Source: Amyelois transitella (lineage: Eukaryota > Arthropoda > Insecta > Lepidoptera > Pyralidae). Taken from it: DNA of 64,000 nt. Shown piece by piece: positions 10,112-20,565 of this stretch. The notes under the pieces are model-generated. The model did no database searches. It saw only the letters and a program-made list of their open reading frames with translations, and was not told where the DNA came from. Within the stretch, counting starts at the first letter, position 1. Each line of letters starts with the position of its first letter. The stretch is taken from contig NC_083536.1 in assembly GCF_032362555.1 (NCBI RefSeq), positions 5,146,001 through 5,210,000 of the forward strand, in the 5' to 3' direction. Position numbers and translations under genes: made by a program.

Positions 10112-13070
10112 ATGGATTTTAATGAGAGTTATTTTTCTTGCTCGTCTTCTTCTTGTAGTTTTCTTAGTGCGGATACGGATTTCACACTTGGACAGCTATT
10201 ATGCGATGATCTGTCTAGGATTTTTTCAGACTATCCTCGAAATTTTAACATTGTACATAATAAATAAAAAATAAAATAAATGCACAAAGTATCCTTGGGC
10301 ATTTCCCTGATTTCGTAACCTCATTTGATTGTGCTCATTTAGATGCAGTACTTGTTTCGGAGTCTTTCCTAAAACCCTCACTGCATTCTTCTCTTGTCGA
10401 TTTAAATAATTTTAACCTTATTCGCAATGACAGAGTTGGTGCAGCTTGTGGTGGTGTCGCTGTTTACATCCGAAATTCAATTCCCTATAAAATTCTACGC
10501 AGTTCCCCCTCCATTTATTCAGCAACTGCTGAATTTATTTTCCTTGAATTGAATATGCTTCACGCTAAAGTACTTCTTGCGGTATTTTATTCTCCCAGTC
10601 TCCATATTAATTATTTCAGTACATTTGATTCCCTTTTAGATGAACTTCGTCCCATCTATGAACACATTGTTATAATGGGTGATTTTAATACGTGTCTCAT
10701 AAAAAACGATTCTCGTTCACTGCAAATTCAAAACATTGTGTCTTCTTATAATTTATATATCTTACCACTTTCAACAACACATCATGCACCGGGCATCGTC
10801 CCATCCCTGTTAGACCTTATAATTACCTCTTTTCTTGACAATGTCGCCTGTCATGGTCAACTTACTGCTCCGTTTTCACATCACGATCTCCTTTACTTAT
10901 CATACCTGATTCGTGCCCCTAAGCGTAAGTTACAATACCGAACTGTCCGAAATTTCAAGGGTATTGACGTGGAGGCATTGACTAGGGACTCACTGACCAT
11001 AGATTGGTCCTTAATATTCAACGAGAATAATATAAACAAAAAAGTTGAAATTCTTAACACTAAGATTCTTACGTTATTTGACAGCCATGCACCATTGCGT
11101 CGTGTCAAAGTAAAGCCTGCCCCTTGGCTTACGTTGGAAATTAAGGAGTGGATGGCACGCAGGGATAAAGCGAAACGGCGATATAAGAGATATCCGTCTG
11201 AACGTAATTTGCTATTTTACAAGATGCTTCGCAACCGGTGTAGTCGTTCATGTCGTGACGCCAAGAGACGTTACTTCCACGAATCGCTTGTGAATCGAAG
11301 TCCTGCCGAGACGTGGAAATTTTTGAAGTCTGTTGGTGTGGAAAAATCTTCTTCTCCTACTTTCGCTCATTGAGAAATGAATATTGAGATCATTAAGGTT
11401 AAAACCTTAATGATCTCAATATTCATTTCTCACAACCCCCTGTCAGTTTAGATCCAACTATTAAATCAGCTACTCTCTCCAAATTATTAGATGTACCCAC
11501 CCCCACTTATCCTGCCTTTGAATTTTCTGCAGTTCTTCAAGATGATGTTACTAAAGCTATTCAACATATTTCCTCTGATGCAGTGGGAAATGACTTAGTA
11601 TGCTCTAAAATGATCAGGTTACTTTTACCCATACTACTACCAGTACTAACTCACATCTTTAACTATTCATTTTCATCGGGTATGTTTCCTTTAGCTTGGA
11701 AGCGAGCTAATGTTATACCATTGCCAAAAACTTCTAATCCTTCATCCTTCTCTGACCTTCGTCCTATATCCATTTTACCATACCTCTCTAAAGTTCTTGA
11801 ACATCTTTCACACAACCAGTTTTCTTCATTTCTTTTGAAAAATAATCTTATTAGCCCATTTCAATCTGGTTTCAGACCTGGACATAGCACAGCCACCGCT
11901 CTAATTAATGTAACGGACGACATCCGTTGGGCAATGGAAAATAAGTCACTCACTTTGATTGTGTTACTGGATTTCACTAGTGCATTTAATTCTATTGACT
12001 TTGACGTTTTGTTGGGCGTACTGCGGTCAAGTAATATCTCTCCCTCTTCCCTATCATGGTTTGATTCATATCTTCGCGATCGTTCACAGCTGGTCCGTGT
12101 TGGTGAGTCGGTTTCTGATTGGTGTAAACTTAGTGCTGGTGTTCCTCAGGGCGGTATACTCTTGCCGTTGCTATTTTCGGTATTCATAACATCAGTCTCT
12201 AAACTACTGACATGCAAATACCATCTTTACGCTGATGATTTACAGCTATATTGTCATTTTAAAGAGAAGGACTCCTTGACAGCCATTGCGGAGATGAATG
12301 CGGAACTTGATCGGGTTTCTGAATGGGCAAATTGTTATGGTCTTTTGGTTAATCCTGTCAAATCTAAGGCTATGATAATTGGTAGTTATTATATGTGTAA
12401 TCAAATCAACATATTGCCAAGCCTGTACTATAATGGTTCTTCAATTGAATTCACCAAATCTGCAAGGAACCTTAGTCTTACTATGGATTCAAACCTTAAC
12501 TGGTCGACCCATATTAAGGAGGTTAGTCGTAAGATCTACTACTCCTTTCATACTCTAAGATGCCTTTAATATTTCTTACCTTTTCAAACAAGGGTCTCTC
12601 TCATGCAGAGTCTGATTCTTCCAATTCTGGACTATGCTGATGCGTGCTATCTTGATGCCACAGAGGAGCTACTGGATAAATTGGAACGGTTACAAAACCT
12701 CTGTATTCGTTTCATATTTGGCTTAAGAAAATACGATCATGTTTCCATTTACCGTACTAAGCTGAAATGGCTTCCCATTCGCTTTCGTAGAAATACTCGC
12801 ATTCTCTGTCTTCTTTTTAATATTTTATTTAATCCCGCCTTTCCCTCCTATCTTAAAGAACGTTTCTCTTTCCGTCATTCGTGTAATTCTCCTTGCAGGT
12901 CTCATTTGCGCACCATTCTTACTTTTCCTACCCACAAGACTTCCTTCTACTCCTTTTTCTTCTCTGCTCATGCTGTACGACTGTGGAATTCCTTACCGCA
13001 TGATATTCGCGATTCCCAAACTCTTTCTTCATTCAAACGACGAGTTAAAGATTATTATCTCTCGAAATAG
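10112..13070 (+). pseudogene. LINE B ORF2: endonuclease and reverse transcriptase, broken
   Basis: From the ATG at 10112 the frame runs to PRNFNIVH, where the endonuclease Asn motif should follow. An A/T-rich microinsertion of about 17-22 bp (10258-10280) destroys it. The frame resumes with AQSILGHF, then CGGVAVYIRN, MGDFNTCLI and FSHHDLLYLSY. A 30-bp inverted duplication at 11371-11400 ends the first part. The reverse transcriptase continues with GNDLVCSKM, SGFRPGHSTATALI, VLLDFTSAFNSID, VPQGGILLPLLFSVF and YADDLQLY. Another break near 12570 shifts the C-terminal WLPIRFRRN and AVRLWNSLP blocks into the frame ending at 13070. The SP of the usual GGILSP motif is LP here. Confidence 0.85.
11371..11432. 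repeat. Perfect 30-bp inverted repeat with 2-bp spacer
   Basis: The arms 11371-11400 and 11403-11432 are exact reverse complements, separated only by AA. The right arm encodes NLNDLNIHFS, which fits LINE ORF2 homology with LINE A (LNELHNHFS). The left arm does not fit and ends the reading frame at once. The left arm is therefore best explained as an inverted copy of the right arm. Confidence 0.92.
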
Positions 13071-13088
13071 ACTTATATTATATATATA

Positions 13089-14410
13089 CTACTCTGTCAA
13101 GAAAGTAGCAGGAAAAGATCAATAATACACAAACTGTTTGTTATTCATCCAAATTTATTTTATCACCTTCAAAATATGCTCCTTTAGAAACGATACACTT
13201 ACGCCAACGAATAATCCAATCATCAAAACATTTTTTAAACGCTGTTTCCGGAATTGAGGTCAGTTCTCGCCGCGAATTCTCTTTTATGTCTTCTACCGAT
13301 TGAAAACGGGTGCCACGAAGTGGTAATTTGAGTTTAGGAAAAAGAAAAAAGTCGGCTGGAGCCATATCTGGTGAATATGGTGGTTGCTCGATGGTATTTG
13401 TTGAGTGTTTGGTTAAAAATTCGTTCACAATGATGGCCTTGTGCGAAGGTGCATTATCATGGTGCAAAATCCAAGAATTTTCTTTCCACAAATCTGGCCT
13501 TTTTCGTCGGATTTGCTCTCTTAAACGCCGCATAACACTCAAATAATATTCCTTATTTACCGTTTGACCTTCCGGCAAGAATTCCGAGTGCACAACACCG
13601 CGATAGTCAAAGAAAACAGTCAACATGACTTTGACTTTCGAACGACTTTGGCGTGGTTTTTTCGGTTTCGGTTCAGTTGGAAGGCGCCACTCCGAAGCTT
13701 GTTGACTAGTTTGCATGTCAAACTCGTAAACCCACGTCTCGTCACCAGTAACAATGCGTTTCATGAATGTTGGGTCGGAATTGACTCGTTCTAGCATGTC
13801 CTCAGCGACTCTCATGCGATTGAGTTTTTGAAAAAAATTCAGGTCTTTTGGGACTAGCCGAGCGGCAACATGTTTCATACCCAAATTATTAGTTAAAATG
13901 GTACGGATCGACTCGTGAGATACAGAAAGTTCGGTGGCTATCTCTCTCAAAGTTGAATGAGGATTTTCAGTCACTATTTCCTTCACTTTTGCGATGTTAA
14001 CTTCAGTTGCAGACGTTGATGGCCTACCAGAGCGAGGCAAATCTTCCATCACATCTCGACCGCTTTTGAACGCTTTGTACCACTCATAAGCACGAGTTTT
14101 TGATAAAGTCGATTCACCGTAAGCCTTCTGTAACATTTTCAGTGACTCCGAACACGATATTCCATTGGCAATGCAAAATTTAAGACAAACTCTTTGTTCG
14201 ATGTTTTTATCCATTATGAAATTAGCAATACACACTAGATATGATATAACTAAAAATAGCACTGTATTTAATGTAAACAACAGATGCAACTCAAACTCCG
14301 CGCCAAAATGGAAAACAGTTGTGCCAATCTAACAACAACAAAAAAAAACAAAAATTTGAATTTGGAACCATAAATAAATAATCCATTCCCGATACTTTTC
14401 TGACTGAATG
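13089..14410 (-). mobile_element. mariner-1, complete element
   Basis: This 1322-bp element is flanked by TA at 13087-13088 and 14411-14412. Its imperfect inverted ends are CTACTCTGTCAAGAAAGTAG on the left and, on the opposite strand, CATTCAGTCAGAAAAGTATC on the right. It sits in an AT microsatellite of the LINE B 3' UTR. Mariner-2 is almost identical over its whole length. Confidence 0.93.
13141..14214 (-). CDS. mariner transposase (DD34D), intact reading frame
   Basis: The ATG at 14214 gives 357 residues; longer in-frame starts upstream lie in the TIR-proximal UTR and add residues unlike the family. The N-terminal helix-turn-helix region includes the mariner signature WYKAFKSGRDVMEDLPRSGR and, further on, STLREIATELSVSHESI. 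The catalytic triad is visible: VTGDETWV (first Asp), HHDNAPSHK (second Asp) and YSPDMAPADFFLF (third Asp, 34 residues after the second). This enzyme cuts and pastes its own element at TA. No stop or frameshift is present. Against mariner-2 only about five residues differ (for example HSTL versus YSTL). Whether the enzyme is active cannot be told from sequence alone. Confidence 0.94.
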   Translation of the reverse strand: MDKNIEQRVCLKFCIANGISCSESLKMLQKAYGESTLSKTRAYEWYKAFKSGRDVMEDLPRSGRPSTSATEVNIAKVKEIVTENPHSTLREIATELSVSHESIRTILTNNLGMKHVAARLVPKDLNFFQKLNRMRVAEDMLERVNSDPTFMKRIVTGDETWVYEFDMQTSQQASEWRLPTEPKPKKPRQSRSKVKVMLTVFFDYRGVVHSEFLPEGQTVNKEYYLSVMRRLREQIRRKRPDLWKENSWILHHDNAPSHKAIIVNEFLTKHSTNTIEQPPYSPDMAPADFFLFPKLKLPLRGTRFQSVEDIKENSRRELTSIPETAFKKCFDDWIIRWRKCIVSKGAYFEGDKINLDE

Positions 14411-14887
14411 TATATATATATATATTAGTATGTTTATGTAGTTTATAACTGTCATTTATTTAATTGTTCCTTGTTTAATTATGTATGTATTAGCATGTAT
14501 CTTTAGTTAAATGTTATTTATGCACACGCCATACCGCTCCAAAATTCATATCTCCTCTCATGGGTCTACTGGAAGAGATTTCTTTTGAAATAAGTAGCAC
14601 CTTTGTACTATAATTACTGTATTGAATGCTCCTGTATATAATTTTGTGTACATAAATAAATAAAATAAAAATAAATAGTTTTCATATTTAAAATATTCTG
14701 AATATTTACTAAACATTTCATGGACACTCTCTTTTCATGATATGGCCAATCGTGCATGACCAAATCATTAAACGTATAAGATTTAACGATATGATCATCA
14801 TTAGTTGGCCATTTCATGAAGTGTGAACAGATCATGAAATGCTCAAATATTTCATGAAATGATCAATTCTATGATATGGCCACGACA

Positions 14888-15210
14888 TACACACCAAAAG
14901 ACAAGTCTCGAGTGTATGGTGGGCTTTATAGCGATTGGATTCATTCCAAAGTATATGACGGTTACTTTAAAAAGAAAATTGACATTAGACAACTGACGCC
15001 TGTCATTAGGACAGGAAAACGACAGCTGTCAGATAAAAAAGAAAAACAAACAAAACTACCTACATCAGTCATCAGTAACTAAGAGAAAACTAGGAATTTA
15101 CCCACTCGCATTCAATAAATATAGTGGACCAACCATCATCGAAATACAGAATTAATAAGCACCGCGTAAAAGCATACACAGGGAGATGGAAGTGAAAGAG
15201 GCCAACAGAC
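14888..15210 (-). other. LINE A spacer between ORF1 and ORF2 (proximal part)
   Basis: This lies between the right TACA duplication of the TIR element and the ORF1 stop of LINE A. No family-like coding frame is present. Confidence 0.5.
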
Positions 15211-16027
15211 TCAATTTGTATGCGGAGGTGGTGGCAACTTAGATTTGACCGCCTGTGTCTGCCGTCGGGTCATATTCCTTTTATCGACTACAGCCGTAGT
15301 CGTTCTTTTTGGGGGTGGTCGCTTGTCTACTGCCGTCGACGAGCCCTGATCACTGCATATCTCCTCTCCTGGAAATCGCTTGATCAAAGCATTAAGCTCA
15401 CCTTCGGTTGTGATCTTAACACGCTCACTAGTTGAGATCTTAATATTGATAACTCCATCGAGAGTCCAAGTACTTCATACCGAAATGTCGTCGAGCCGCT
15501 AAGAACACGCTTTGCCTTGTGTGTGTGAGAAATTCGGCAATACTCATTTTGGAACCCTTTAGTGCTGTTTTCTGGTTCCATATATCAGATTTGATCTTCT
15601 GAGAGCAGAGACTCACTAATACTGGACGAGCTCGGTCTGGCCTTCTAGTTCCAATACGGTGACAGATCTTTATTTGTGCGCTTGAATCTGTTAACTTAAA
15701 TTTATCAGCAAGAAGATCACTCACTATTACCTTGATGACATTGGGAACTTCAGTGACACCATTTAGCACCAGCACTTTCCGTCGGCCTCTCATCTCCAAG
15801 GAGTCCACTCTGCAGCCTAAATCCTTTATTTGCTGTTGCAAATTTTGAAAGATGGAATAAACACACTCCTTGAAGTCCCGGAACTCCCGTTGCAACTGGC
15901 CTATATCTGCTGATGGTGCTGCAGTAAGCCTCTTCTCAAACTCTGCCATGCAACAAGCCAATGAAGATTCCAGTTGCCTCTGCGTCTGTTGGACTTGCTC
16001 CAGTTGTAAATTTTGCTGTGTGTCCAT
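15211..16027 (-). pseudogene. LINE A ORF1 protein, frameshifted
   Basis: From the ATG at 16027 the protein starts with a Gln-rich coiled coil (QQNLQLEQVQQTQRQLE). It continues with RGRRKVLVLNGVTEVPNV, CHRIGTRRPDRARPVLVSL, KTALKGSKMSIAEFL and FLAARRHFGMKY, parallel to LINE B ORF1. A one-base shift near 15465 moves the rest (WTLDGVINIKISTS) into another frame, which stops at 15211-15213 after a basic, Pro-rich tail. The role should be RNA binding for retrotransposition. Its distance from ORF2 (7663) is explained by the TIR element insertion. Confidence 0.82.
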
Positions 16028-16261
16028 TTTGTTTGTGTAATAAAAGAAATTTATCCACAAGGCAGGCAGGTGCAGGTATTCCTTTTATTATATCATTAAC
16101 TTAATGATTTGTAGTATTATTTGTTATATAATACTAAAAAAGTATTAAAAATAAAATATTAAATAATTAAAATATAGGATCAGCTGTTTTTTAATGTTCT
16201 GCCTGCAACTACCCACAGGAAAAAAAAAAAAAAGTTATGCGAAACAAGGCACATACCTAAT
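16028..16261 (-). other. LINE A 5' UTR and short flank
   Basis: On the minus strand the LINE starts near 16222 with a T-run and CCTGTGGGTAGTTGCAGGC, then an AT-rich leader of about 190 bp up to ORF1. The bases 16223-16261 lie between it and the neighbouring transposon and end in its TAAT duplication. Confidence 0.6.
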
Positions 16262-16479
16262 CTGCCGCGCAATTTAAGAACGCAGTAAAGAACACGAGAA
16301 CAGTTTCGAGAAAAACGCGGTCAAAGTTTTAAACTTATTTTAGGCTACCTAAATTATGTTATGCAAAAAATTTAAAAAATAACTATGCTAACTTAAAGAG
16401 CATAACTCGAAGATTATCTTGATTGTGGCGTTTGGTTTTTAAATTATTATATAGTGCATAAAATTTTATTAAAACTGTT

Positions 16480-16760
16480 TATGTTATGGCTTAATTAATT
16501 TTTTCATAAGACATTATTTTCATGAATGCAGTAAAATTGATCCTTACCGCATTTATGCTAAAATTCCTTTATTTACAGCACATAGGTTACGTGAATTAAT
16601 GTTATTTTACATTTTGCAACACAATATATGCGCCGTAACTTTATAATATACTGCATTTATGATAGATAACATGAAAGGAAATGACTTATCACAGATTATA
16701 TAGCGCAGTAATTTTGCATTTACACTGCGTTTATCTTAAGTCAGTAACGCTTTCATTTTG
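16480..16760. promoter_or_regulatory. Left subterminal cluster of GCAGTAA-type motifs
   Basis: Motifs in both orientations occur near 16527 (ATGCAGTAAA), 16546 (TTACCGCATTTATG), 16650 (TACTGCATTTATG), 16706 (GCGCAGTAA), 16725 (CACTGCGTTTAT) and 16743 (TCAGTAACGC). The same word ends the TIR. Such arrays usually bind the transposase; here that is an inference. Confidence 0.6.
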
Positions 16761-16846
16761 AACTATACCAAAATAAAAAATAAAATGAAATTTACAAATT
16801 ACTTTTGAAATCCTTTTATTTTATAAATCACAGATTTTAAAACGTA

Positions 16847-17300
16847 CAATCAGTTCCAAAACTTATAAAATAAATAAAAAACCTTCTTGGTCATCAAAAA
16901 AATATCTCCACTTACTTAACAGAATAAAATTATAACTAATAATTAAGTATAAAATGGCACCCATTTTGAGATTCGTAAGGTAACAATCAGTTCAAAAACT
17001 TATAAAATAAATAAAAAACCTTCTTGGTCATCAAAAAAATATCTCCACTTACTTAACAGAATAAAATTATAACTAATAATTAAGTATAAAATGGCACCCA
17101 TTTTGAGATTCGTAAGGTAACAATCAGTTCAAAAACTTATAAAATAAATAAAAAACCTTCTTGGTCATCAAAAAAAAATCTCCACTTACTTAACAGAATA
17201 AAATTATAACTAAGTAATAATTAAGTATAAAATGGCACCCATTTTGAGATTCGTATGGTAACAATCAGTTCAAAAACTTATAAAATAAATTAAAAACCTT
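16847..17300. repeat. 137-bp tandem repeat, three and a part copies
   Basis: Copies begin with CAATCAGTT at 16847, 16984, 17121 and 17262, giving periods of 137, 137 and 141 bp. The fourth copy is cut short near 17300. Each contains ACCTTCTTGGTCATCAAAAA and AAATGGCACCCATTTTGAGA. The array lies between the transposon's left end and the 3' end of its gene and is not coding. Confidence 0.92.
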
Positions 17301-17448
17301 CCTGGAACATGTCCATTTGCTTAACAAATAATCCTCTCCTATTTAATCTAAGGTAATCACTTTTAACAAAAAAAAATACTTTAAAATTATCTTAAACTAA
17401 AACTAATTCAGCCTTGTCAAACTTAATCAATGGACGTGGGTGACATAT

Positions 17449-20400
17449 TTATTGCGTATCTTCTTCTAAGTCATCACATTCTGATACCGGCAAATTATAC
17501 CAAAACCGTCTTCTATTTTCAGGCATTAAAGGAACTAAAGTTTTAACAATCCCATTTTTTCTGGCTTCTGATATTCCCCTCATTTCCGATTTTGGCGTTG
17601 GTGTGGGTATATATTTTTTGGATATATTTTTAAATTTCAAAAAATCTAGAGTTTGTTGATGTTCATCATTGTGCTTATTTTTTATAAATAATTTAAAATT
17701 GCCTCTTCTGGCTTCAATTGACATTATATCTTTTAAATACAATCGGGGCTCTAACTTTTTTAGCTTAGCTTGCGAAGATTCATCTTGAAAGTTATAAAAA
17801 TCAGTAATTTGCATCTCTTTAACTACATTTCTGCCAGAATTCGATTTCTTTACGGCGTCGGAAAAATCATCAAAATCATACACTTTGTTTTTTCGTTGCA
17901 GTGACAATTCTACTTGGTGGTGGAAACTATCAGCAGACATGAAACTGTGCCCAGGCTCAAAATATTTAACGGTTATTGATTGAGTAGCAATTTCGTCGCT
18001 GTTGATTAGGTAAACAAGATATGTTAATAATGACCAACTTTTGTTCTGCGACGAACAATTATCTGCCCACAAGACTATATTTGGCATATCTCGATAAATT
18101 AAAAAGAAGGCACGATATGCTGAAATTATGTCGTCTTTCCGTCTGCCTGAAACAGTTTCAGGCCAAATCGCCGCCAGAGGTAAATGTTTTGAGCCTGAGC
18201 CCAGTGGTACAAAACTTTCGTTAAAAGCTATTATTCTAGGACAAAAAATCGCGGCCTTATATTGATCCATCCTTGGTAACATTATTACTTTCTGAAGATC
18301 CACAGAAAAATAAATTGTGTTATTTTTCTGTGGATCTTCAGAAACCTTTTGGACATCTCTTTGATACTCTTGCCTAGACGTTGTATATTTCAATTTGTGT
18401 TGTTTAAATGTAAAACAAATATTACAGGTGTCATCTAAATTTTTGACATGATTTTTATCATGTTGCTCAAAACAGCTGCAATCTTCGCATTCTTCATTCC
18501 CTAAGTTTGCAAAAGAGATGTTTAAGTCCTTACGCACCACCTTTCTATATACTTCACAGGAGACCTTCAAATCGGGATATGTGGAGCAAAAATCCTCGTA
18601 CATAGATTTAATAGTAATGTCACTGGGTAAATAAAAGCGTTTAGGTGCGTGTTCCCTTCTATAATGAGATATGACTGGATTGTATTTTTTTATATGTGCT
18701 TTTATGACATCCTTATCAACTATTTTAGTTCTTTGGTAAGATCCCTTCTTATTTTTTTGGTCATCAACTGACTTCTTTAATACTGAAATGAAAAGGAGTT
18801 GTCATTAGTAATATATAAAAATAAAATTAAGACGACCGGTTAGACAGAAAAGCGTTTGCATTTATGCTTATATTATATTATTTTTATTGCTTGTAGAAGC
18901 AATAAAAATAAAATAAATGCGAAAGTTTCTATGGACGGATTTTTGAATATGTGGATGTATGAATGTGTGGATGTATGAAAATGTGGATATATGAATATAT
19001 ATGGATGTATTAATGTGAGTAATTCTAGTAATTCTATGGATTTTTATGAAACTTTACTAAATATACCCAGTTTATAGATCAGATATAAATAGAACATATA
19101 GATTATAACTTGAGCGCCTAAGACGTTTCAGACAATAGCTTCTTACCTGATAAAACCCTTCTATCGTTGTTTGGCTTAAAGCCTAATGTGGTAAGAAAAA
19201 ACTTTTTGCATACAGTTATTTTTACTAAGTCCTCCGAAATAAAGTGATAAACGTATGTTGATTTTCTTTTAGGATTTAATGTTTGTCCTTCTTTTCGTCT
19301 TTGAACTGGTTTTACTGCAACGCATCCCTTGATATAAATTCCTTGCGATTCCCAATTTAAGTTAATAAATTCATCATGTATCTGTTGTCTTCTTGCCTGA
19401 CTAATGTTGGTAGCACACTTTTTTGTACATTTATTATCGCATGGATCTTTGAGTGCATTATTTTCAAGTTTTAATTGTTTCATCTTTAATTTTCTTTTTT
19501 CTAAAGTTTCTGCGTATACTCTTCTTTTGCTCATTTTACCTTTTTTTGTAATATATATTTCAGGTCCATTTTTATGGGTTAATTTATGATTATCACAGTT
19601 GTTGTTTAAAGAAAATATTTCAAAGTGATCGGTACATAAAAGGCAAGAGCACTTTATACAAGAAGTAGTTACGTTATTGTCACAATTAAGATATTCACAA
19701 TGCTGAATGCTGTGTTCTTGATTAAATTCTCCAACTTTTTCGATTGTAGCGTTGTTTTTTTTTGTTTCTTCACACTTTTTTTACTTATGGTCTGTTCTGT
19801 ATATAATCGTATATGCTTTAGGCAGTTATTATATGAGGTTAAGTCTTCGAAGTGCCCCCAACATAAAAAACATAAGCATTTAGCGCAGGTACTGAAGACA
19901 TCTAAGGTACATCCAACATATTCACAATGCTGCGTATCCAGTGATTGTGTATTCTGATTCTGGTTTTCAAAACCTAGAATCTCTATGAATTGCGTTTGAA
20001 AGTTAATATTCGCCCTGCCTGTACTGTAAGTTGAATCAGAACTACTGGAAAGCTCGTCATGTGTAGGAACAAAATCTTTATCATTATCATCGTTATCAGA
20101 ATTTGCAAAAGGATCAACGTCTTCTAATTCTGTTATTTTAGGTGTCAAATTAGGGGTATGTAGTAGATTTATAGATGGTGGCATCATTTCGTAGCATTGC
20201 AGGTTACACATATCTTTTTCATTTGGTTTTTCAGATCTACTTAAATTATCCTTTAAAATATTAGTATCTAATAATTCAATGAATCTAATTGAATTGTTAT
20301 ATTCATTTCTATAATCAAAAATAGATGGAAAATCATTATAATCAACGTATTCATGCCATACATCAGATTCGGTCACTTTCACAGTCTTTTTTTCATTTGC

Positions 20401-20565
20401 CTTTAATGCAGACATTGAATTGTTATATTCATTTCGATAATCAAAAATAGATGAAAAATCTTTATAATCAACGTATTCACGCCATACATCAGAATCCGTC
20501 ACCTTCACAGTCTCTTTTTCATTTGCCTTTAATGCAGACATTATTTTAAGTCTTCTGTGAGCCAT
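17449..20565 (-). CDS. Transposase-like protein of the 5.6-kb transposon, two exons, one frameshift
   Basis: The start is the ATG at 20565 (MAHRRLKIMSALK). The N-terminus holds a 42-residue tandem duplication (residues about 9-92, DVWREYVDY in both). An acidic stretch and two Cys/His modules follow (HCEYVGC with CAKCLCFLC-HFE, and HCEYLNC with CIKCSCLLC-HFE). A shift in a run of nine A (19755-19763) separates the two modules. Exon 1 ends at 19147 (donor GTAAGA). The intron is 18783-19146 (acceptor TTTTCATTTCAG). Exon 2 runs 18782-17449. Joined, it encodes VCKKFFLTTLG, ECEDCSCFEQH, YFSVDLQKV, VLWADNCSSQNK and SADSFHHQVE, which look like an RNase H-type acidic triad. I recall similar insect proteins with a DUF7869-type domain. 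Expected length is about 920 residues; catalysis is inferred. Confidence 0.75.
18290..18343. repeat. Perfect 24-bp inverted repeat inside exon 2
   Basis: The arms 18290-18313 and 18320-18343 are exact reverse complements around ATTGTG. They encode VSEDPQKNN and YFSVDLQKV on the two sides of the hairpin and keep the frame open. The YFSVDL part looks conserved, so the other arm may be a templated copy. Confidence 0.9.
18878..18911. repeat. 15-bp stem inverted repeat in the intron
   Basis: TTATTTTTATTGCTT and AAGCAATAAAAATAA flank GTAG exactly. It lies in the intron of the transposase-like gene and has no coding effect. Confidence 0.85.

Larger units (their letters stand above)
8559..14677 (+). 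mobile_element. LINE B (CR1/Jockey-like), full length with mariner-1 in its 3' UTR
   Basis: The 5' end is a T-run followed by CCTTTGCGGGTAGG, matching the start of LINE A. ORF1 (8749-9523), a spacer (9524-10111), ORF2 (10112-13070) and a 3' UTR follow. The UTR resumes after mariner-1 with TCTACTGGAAGAGATTTCTT and ends in an AAATAAATAAA-type tail near 14677. It lies inside the TIR element at 7900-14887. Confidence 0.8.
7900..14887. mobile_element. Unclassified TIR DNA element with TACA duplications, hosting LINE B
   Basis: The two ends are inverted repeats of about 85 bp. Both begin TGTCGTGGCCATATCA, then GAATTGATCA, TTCATGAAATA, CATTTCATGATCTGTTCACA and TGGCCAACTA. TACA flanks the element at 7896-7899 and 14888-14891. 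Without LINE B it would be only about 0.9 kb (7900-8558 plus about 14678-14887). No transposase is seen, so it is MITE-like and non-autonomous. Motifs such as TTTCATGA and GGCCA recur below the ends. A 4-bp duplication does not settle the superfamily. Confidence 0.72.
2290..16222 (-). mobile_element. LINE A (CR1/Jockey-like), full length but interrupted twice
   Basis: Four separated minus-strand blocks form one element in the right order: a T-run plus CCTGTGGGTAG 5' end near 16222, ORF1 (15211-16027), the first part of ORF2 (5349-7663), and the ORF2 end plus 3' UTR (about 2290-3048). The gaps are filled by a TIR element (7900-14887, TACA duplications) and Helitron-1 (3049-5347). LINE B in this window shares the same 5' start style, ORF1 and ORF2, which supports joining the blocks. 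The 3' UTR carries a roughly 33-bp tandem repeat near 2332-2405. Confidence 0.8.

Noticed and set aside
13310..13794. Plus-strand frames opposite the mariner transposase (also 30040-30524)
   Set aside because: They are antisense shadows. The minus strand carries the full transposase with its catalytic motifs.
17449..18603. Single-exon gene starting at the ATG 18603
   Set aside because: The frame is open upstream to a good acceptor at 18783-18784 and joins exon 1 in phase, so that ATG is internal.
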